From: Geosiphon pyriformis
Taxonomy: Eukaryota > Glomeromycota > Glomeromycetes > Archaeosporales > Geosiphonaceae
DNA length: 64,000 nt
Reading direction: 5' to 3'
Assembly: GCA_016748015.1 (NCBI GenBank)
Contig: JAAOMT010000273.1
Location: 1-64,000, forward strand
The position numbers and the translations under genes were made by a program. The notes below the pieces were generated by a model. It was not told the origin of the DNA. It was given only the letters and a program-made list of their open reading frames with translations, and searched no databases. Below are positions 60,655-64,000 of the stretch, piece after piece. How positions within the stretch are numbered: the stretch's first letter is position 1; every line of letters begins with the position of its first letter.

Positions 60655-63020
60655 AAAAGCTCTTTGTCTTCTTAATTTTATGATTATAACCAGAACAAAA
60701 AGTAAAAAAGCTGTATTTAATATTTTTTTTGAGATATCTAATAAATTTTCAACCAGAAAAGCTCTTTCTGTTATAGAAACTACTAGACAAATCATTTTAA
60801 AAGTCTTTTTTTTATTTAGTAATTGTGAAAAGCTGTCTTTGGTAGCTATTGAAACATTTTTTTCATTTTTGGGTGGTTTTTTACCAGTCAAAGTTCTTTT
60901 AAAAAGACACATTTAGGTTAGTTTTAGTATTGTTTTTACTTTATCTAAGAATTTAAAAGTTTTTAATAACAGATTAGTCAACAAGCTAGTCTTTTTTTTT
61001 ATAACTTTTATATTTGGTGTTGCTAATACTATTTCTTTAAAAAATATGATCAAAAAGAGCAAAAATTTAAAAAAGTGAAAGCAATTACTTATTTCTGTTA
61101 TTATTATATTGAACTTTTTTGTAATTTCTAATAAAATCTTAGATAAGATTTTTGTTGTATCATTCAGTATATTATTCAAAATGAATCTAGATTAATTACT
61201 GGCTATATTGCTAAATGTGGTGTTTTCTAACAGATTATTACTAGTTTTAAAAACAAAGCAATCATTTTCTGTAGAGTTACTTGTTTTTGAGAACTGAATT
61301 AACCAAATAGAAACTAAATTATCTTTTCTGCTAGTTTCTGGTACTGTTATTGGTGGTGCTTAAGAAATTATTTTTAGTCATTAAAAATTTACTAAGTGAG
61401 TGGCCTCTACTTTAGTGCTTGGTGCTACTTTTAAAATTAAATTGGCTTATGTTAAGACTATTTTCTAATCTATACATGGTTTTTTGGGTATAAAGTTTAT
61501 ATTAAAAGACAATATAAAGCTCTTCTATGTAGAATTTGCTTTTTAAAAGTCTTTAAAAGCTGTCTTTTTGGTTGAGCTTATAAGCTTAGTTTATTTAGCC
61601 ACTCTTAAAATTGCCAAGTTTTTGGTGATTTCTAAGTTTAATTCCTTTTTTGCTGCTGTTGTACTGCATAATATGTTTTTAAGTATATCTGTTACTAATA
61701 TTAAAACAGCTTTTAGTGTATTTGGTAAAGTTATTTATGTTGTGCTAAAGCCTATTTATTTGGTAATATGTGGTTGTTTATTTTGAAAAACTGAACTCTG
61801 TTGTGTTTATTTTAAATCATTAGTCAGTTTTAGTAAGTAAAGATAATATTAGAATCTTTTTCTTGGTAAATCAAAATGAAACTATTCTGTTTTATAATAA
61901 GTTTAAAACCAAGTTGGTCAATTTTTTCTTTGGCTATACTGTATTTAAAATCAATAATATGATTTTTTAAGTTGGTGGTTAGACATGTTTTATTTCTTAC
62001 TCTTCTAATTTTGATCATTATTTCCAGTTTGCTTTGGTTATGTTTAAATCTTAAATTGATTTAAATGCTATAATTATTAAGACTAGTATACTGAAAAAAT
62101 GTTGTATTAATAGAAAACTTCTGAAAATTAGTGCTGTTTTTAGTGCTAAAATTCAGATTATTTGGTTTTGAATTGTAAGATGTTTCTATTTCTCTTTCTT
62201 AAAATTCTTAAGATTTTTCTCCTATAATTTTTTGATTTGCCACTTTTCTGAATGATTAATGTTAGTGCTGGTTTTTTATTAGATTATACTTTATAGAAAG
62301 TACTAAATGTTACAAATAATTATTTAGGGTGTTAAAACAAATAACAAACCCATAATTTGGTACTTAATAACTTAATAATATTAGTAATTTCGAAGGTTTT
62401 GGTGAAGTTCTTTGTATAATGAACAGAGATTCAATTAATATTTTAGTACCCATCCTAAAAGTTTTTTTCATAAAATTTTTTTTTTAGTATGGTGGCCAGC
62501 TTTTCTGACAGTTTTGTTTTTCTAATAAGCTATTCTTAATTTTATGAGTTTTTTACTCTTGTTTCACAGGTTTTTTACCAGACAATCTTTGATGTCAATA
62601 ACTCAGTGCTTAATTTTTTTAATCAATTAATAAACAACAAAAAAATAAAATAAAAAAAATAAAAAAATAAAAAAAAATAAAAAAAAAAATAAGAAATTAA
62701 TATTCTATTAATAGCTATAATTAAGAACTATTAATCTAATGTAGTTAAATATTAAATTCTATCAATATAGAATGTTAATAGAGTGGAAGTGATTGATTTT
62801 TTCTTAATTAAGTAATAATAACATGAATTTAGATAATAATTAATATTTTATTGATATGTAATTTAATTTCACTTTAAGTTATAGAAAACTACTTTTTAAA
62901 GGAAAGAGTATTGATTAATTAATGAGTTCTAACTAATTATTAATATTGATTTTGTTTTTTTGCTTTTAATACTCTTATTATATATATATAATTTTTGTTA
63001 TATAAAATTTCATATTTTTT
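60655..63020 (+). mobile_element. AT-converted LINE copy, ORF1 side (copy D)
   Basis: Second relative of element A, with the leader CTTCTTAATTTT and ATG at 60680. The first ~235 bases align with element A with mostly C-to-T or G-to-A differences. The stop at 60914-60916 lies where element A encodes Trp. Other fragments lie at 61568-61786 (matching element A 15001-15190). Both copies C and D share a 3' section ending in an A/T-rich tract (here 62636-62690) followed by ~300 bases of common sequence. Between the knuckle and that section, D is shorter than C. Confidence 0.78.
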
Positions 63021-63210
63021 TAAGCAATATGCTCTATTTTTTCTAATAAGACTCTTATTGCTTAGCAATATATCATAATTTTCTAACAATATATATATTG
63101 TTAAGCAGTATGTCATAATTTACTGACAATATATATATTGTTGAGCAATGTGCTTTAATTTACTAACAATATGCATATTGTTAAATAATATATTATAATT
63201 TCTGATATTA
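63021..63210. repeat. 40-bp tandem repeat with internal palindrome
   Basis: Units start at about 63021, 63061, 63101, 63141 and 63181 (the last partial). Each has a leading TTAGCAATATAT-like part and most carry the palindrome CAATATATATATTG near the end of the unit (63087-63100, 63127-63140; 63167-63180 with GC in the centre). Spacing is constant at 40 bp, so this is a tandem array and not chance AT pairing. Confidence 0.85.
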
Positions 63211-63239
63211 TGTTTACTTACTAAGTACTATTTTTTTAT

Positions 63240-64000
63240 TAATTTATTTTTCTTATCTGTTTTTTTTACTTTTTTTTTTTGTACTTTTTCTATGAGTAAT
63301 ACTGTAATAGTCTTTCTAAGTATTACATTAACAAAAACTGAACATTAGAATAAGTCTTGATCACATTAAACTTGAATAATCTTTTAGTTAACAAAAAAAT
63401 TTTCAGATATTTATGCACTTTATTTTTCTTGGCAATTGAAATCAGCTGATTACTAATACTTAAGAAAGCAATTCTAATACCTTAATTGATAAAAATAGCC
63501 ACTGTTTTCTCATTGTTAATTGAAATATTATTGATTATAAAAAACTTACTGGCAATATCCAAAGCATACTGTATAGAAGTCTAACAATTTTCAATCCAAA
63601 TTGTGTCATTAACAAACACACTAACTGTAAAAAAGAAAGACATTCTATTATTGTTGCAATTCTGCTAGTTTTTGCTACAAATTTAGTATCAATTCAGTAT
63701 TTATACAAATGTTTATGTCTCTTAATCTTATACAAAAGTGAATTGTAAAAAATCCTCCACAAAAAAAATAAGAAGACTTTACTCTGATCCAATCTATTAT
63801 GTACTTTATAACCACCTAAAAGGCCAAAATCAGTCATTATTCTGTTAACACTATTTTTATGTATACTGCCAAAAAATTTGATAAATTTATTATATATTTT
63901 GATCCACTATAAGTTAGTTCTTAAATAGTACTAACCAACTGAGTTATATGTTTTGTACATATCTTGTAGAACCAACCAAAATTCACTATTTTTTTTAGAG
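63240..64000 (-). mobile_element. AT-converted LINE reverse transcriptase fragment, runs off the window
   Basis: On the minus strand it encodes decayed RT wording in order from 64000 down: LVLQDMYKTYNSVGW, FIKFFGSIHKNSVNRIMTDFG, GGYKVHNRLDQ, then remains of NNEKTVAIFIN and VHKYLKIFLLTK. These correspond to element B RT at 39620-40260. Several stops interrupt it. It ends near 63250 in an A-rich stretch. The rest of the copy lies beyond the window. Confidence 0.8.

Noticed and set aside
1-64000. CRISPR arrays, bacterial operons, phage or integron features.
   Set aside because: The genes have spliceosomal introns and eukaryotic families throughout; the repeats are microsatellites, LINE copies and one tandem array without spacer-like variable units.

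Overview
The window is eukaryotic and almost certainly fungal. It is very AT-rich, its genes are broken by short GT-AG introns, and conserved fungal housekeeping genes sit as islands between AT-only tracts and decayed non-LTR retrotransposons. The LINE family (an ORF1 with a zinc knuckle, then an endonuclease/RT/RNase H ORF2) resembles families I associate with arbuscular mycorrhizal fungi (Glomeromycotina). The lineage is an inference from style and repeats, not from a marker gene.

I rebuilt exon-intron structures by hand from splice sites and family homology. In every multi-exon gene except the first, the exon lengths sum to a multiple of three.

Left arm (1-12.7 kb): Ragulator anchor LAMTOR1 (+), iron-sulfur exonuclease EXO5 (+), a gamma-butyrobetaine dioxygenase-like enzyme (+), EMC3 (-), and TFIIH cyclin H (+). 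EMC3 and cyclin H are divergent. A decayed ORF1-type LINE relic follows at 14.1-16.4 kb.

Central arm (17.6-33.5 kb): inositol polyphosphate multikinase (+), the nucleoporin NDC1 (+, ten exons), eIF2B-delta (-), a GPAT-type acyltransferase (+), a possible small membrane-protein gene, an assembly gap, and a class 3 lipase-like protein (-) that lacks the nucleophilic serine.

Repeat arm (35-53.5 kb): a 5'-truncated LINE tail, then a nearly complete LINE of about 6.7 kb. Its two reading frames stay open apart from in-frame stops, with no frameshift that I could find. Far more AT-converted copies lie on both strands beyond it.

Right arm (54-64 kb): the cell-cycle transcription factor MBP1 (-), pyruvate dehydrogenase E2 (-), another decayed LINE copy, a 40-bp palindromic tandem repeat, and an RT fragment running off the end.

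The host genes are unrelated housekeeping functions (growth signalling, DNA repair, membrane insertion, transcription, translation, lipid synthesis, nuclear pore, central metabolism), with no operon-like or cluster logic. The most interesting signals are: a LINE with 16 premature stops but no frameshift (a RIP-like or deamination-like signature), tRNA-like boxes in LINE tails, ORF1-only derivatives, and the serine-less lipase.
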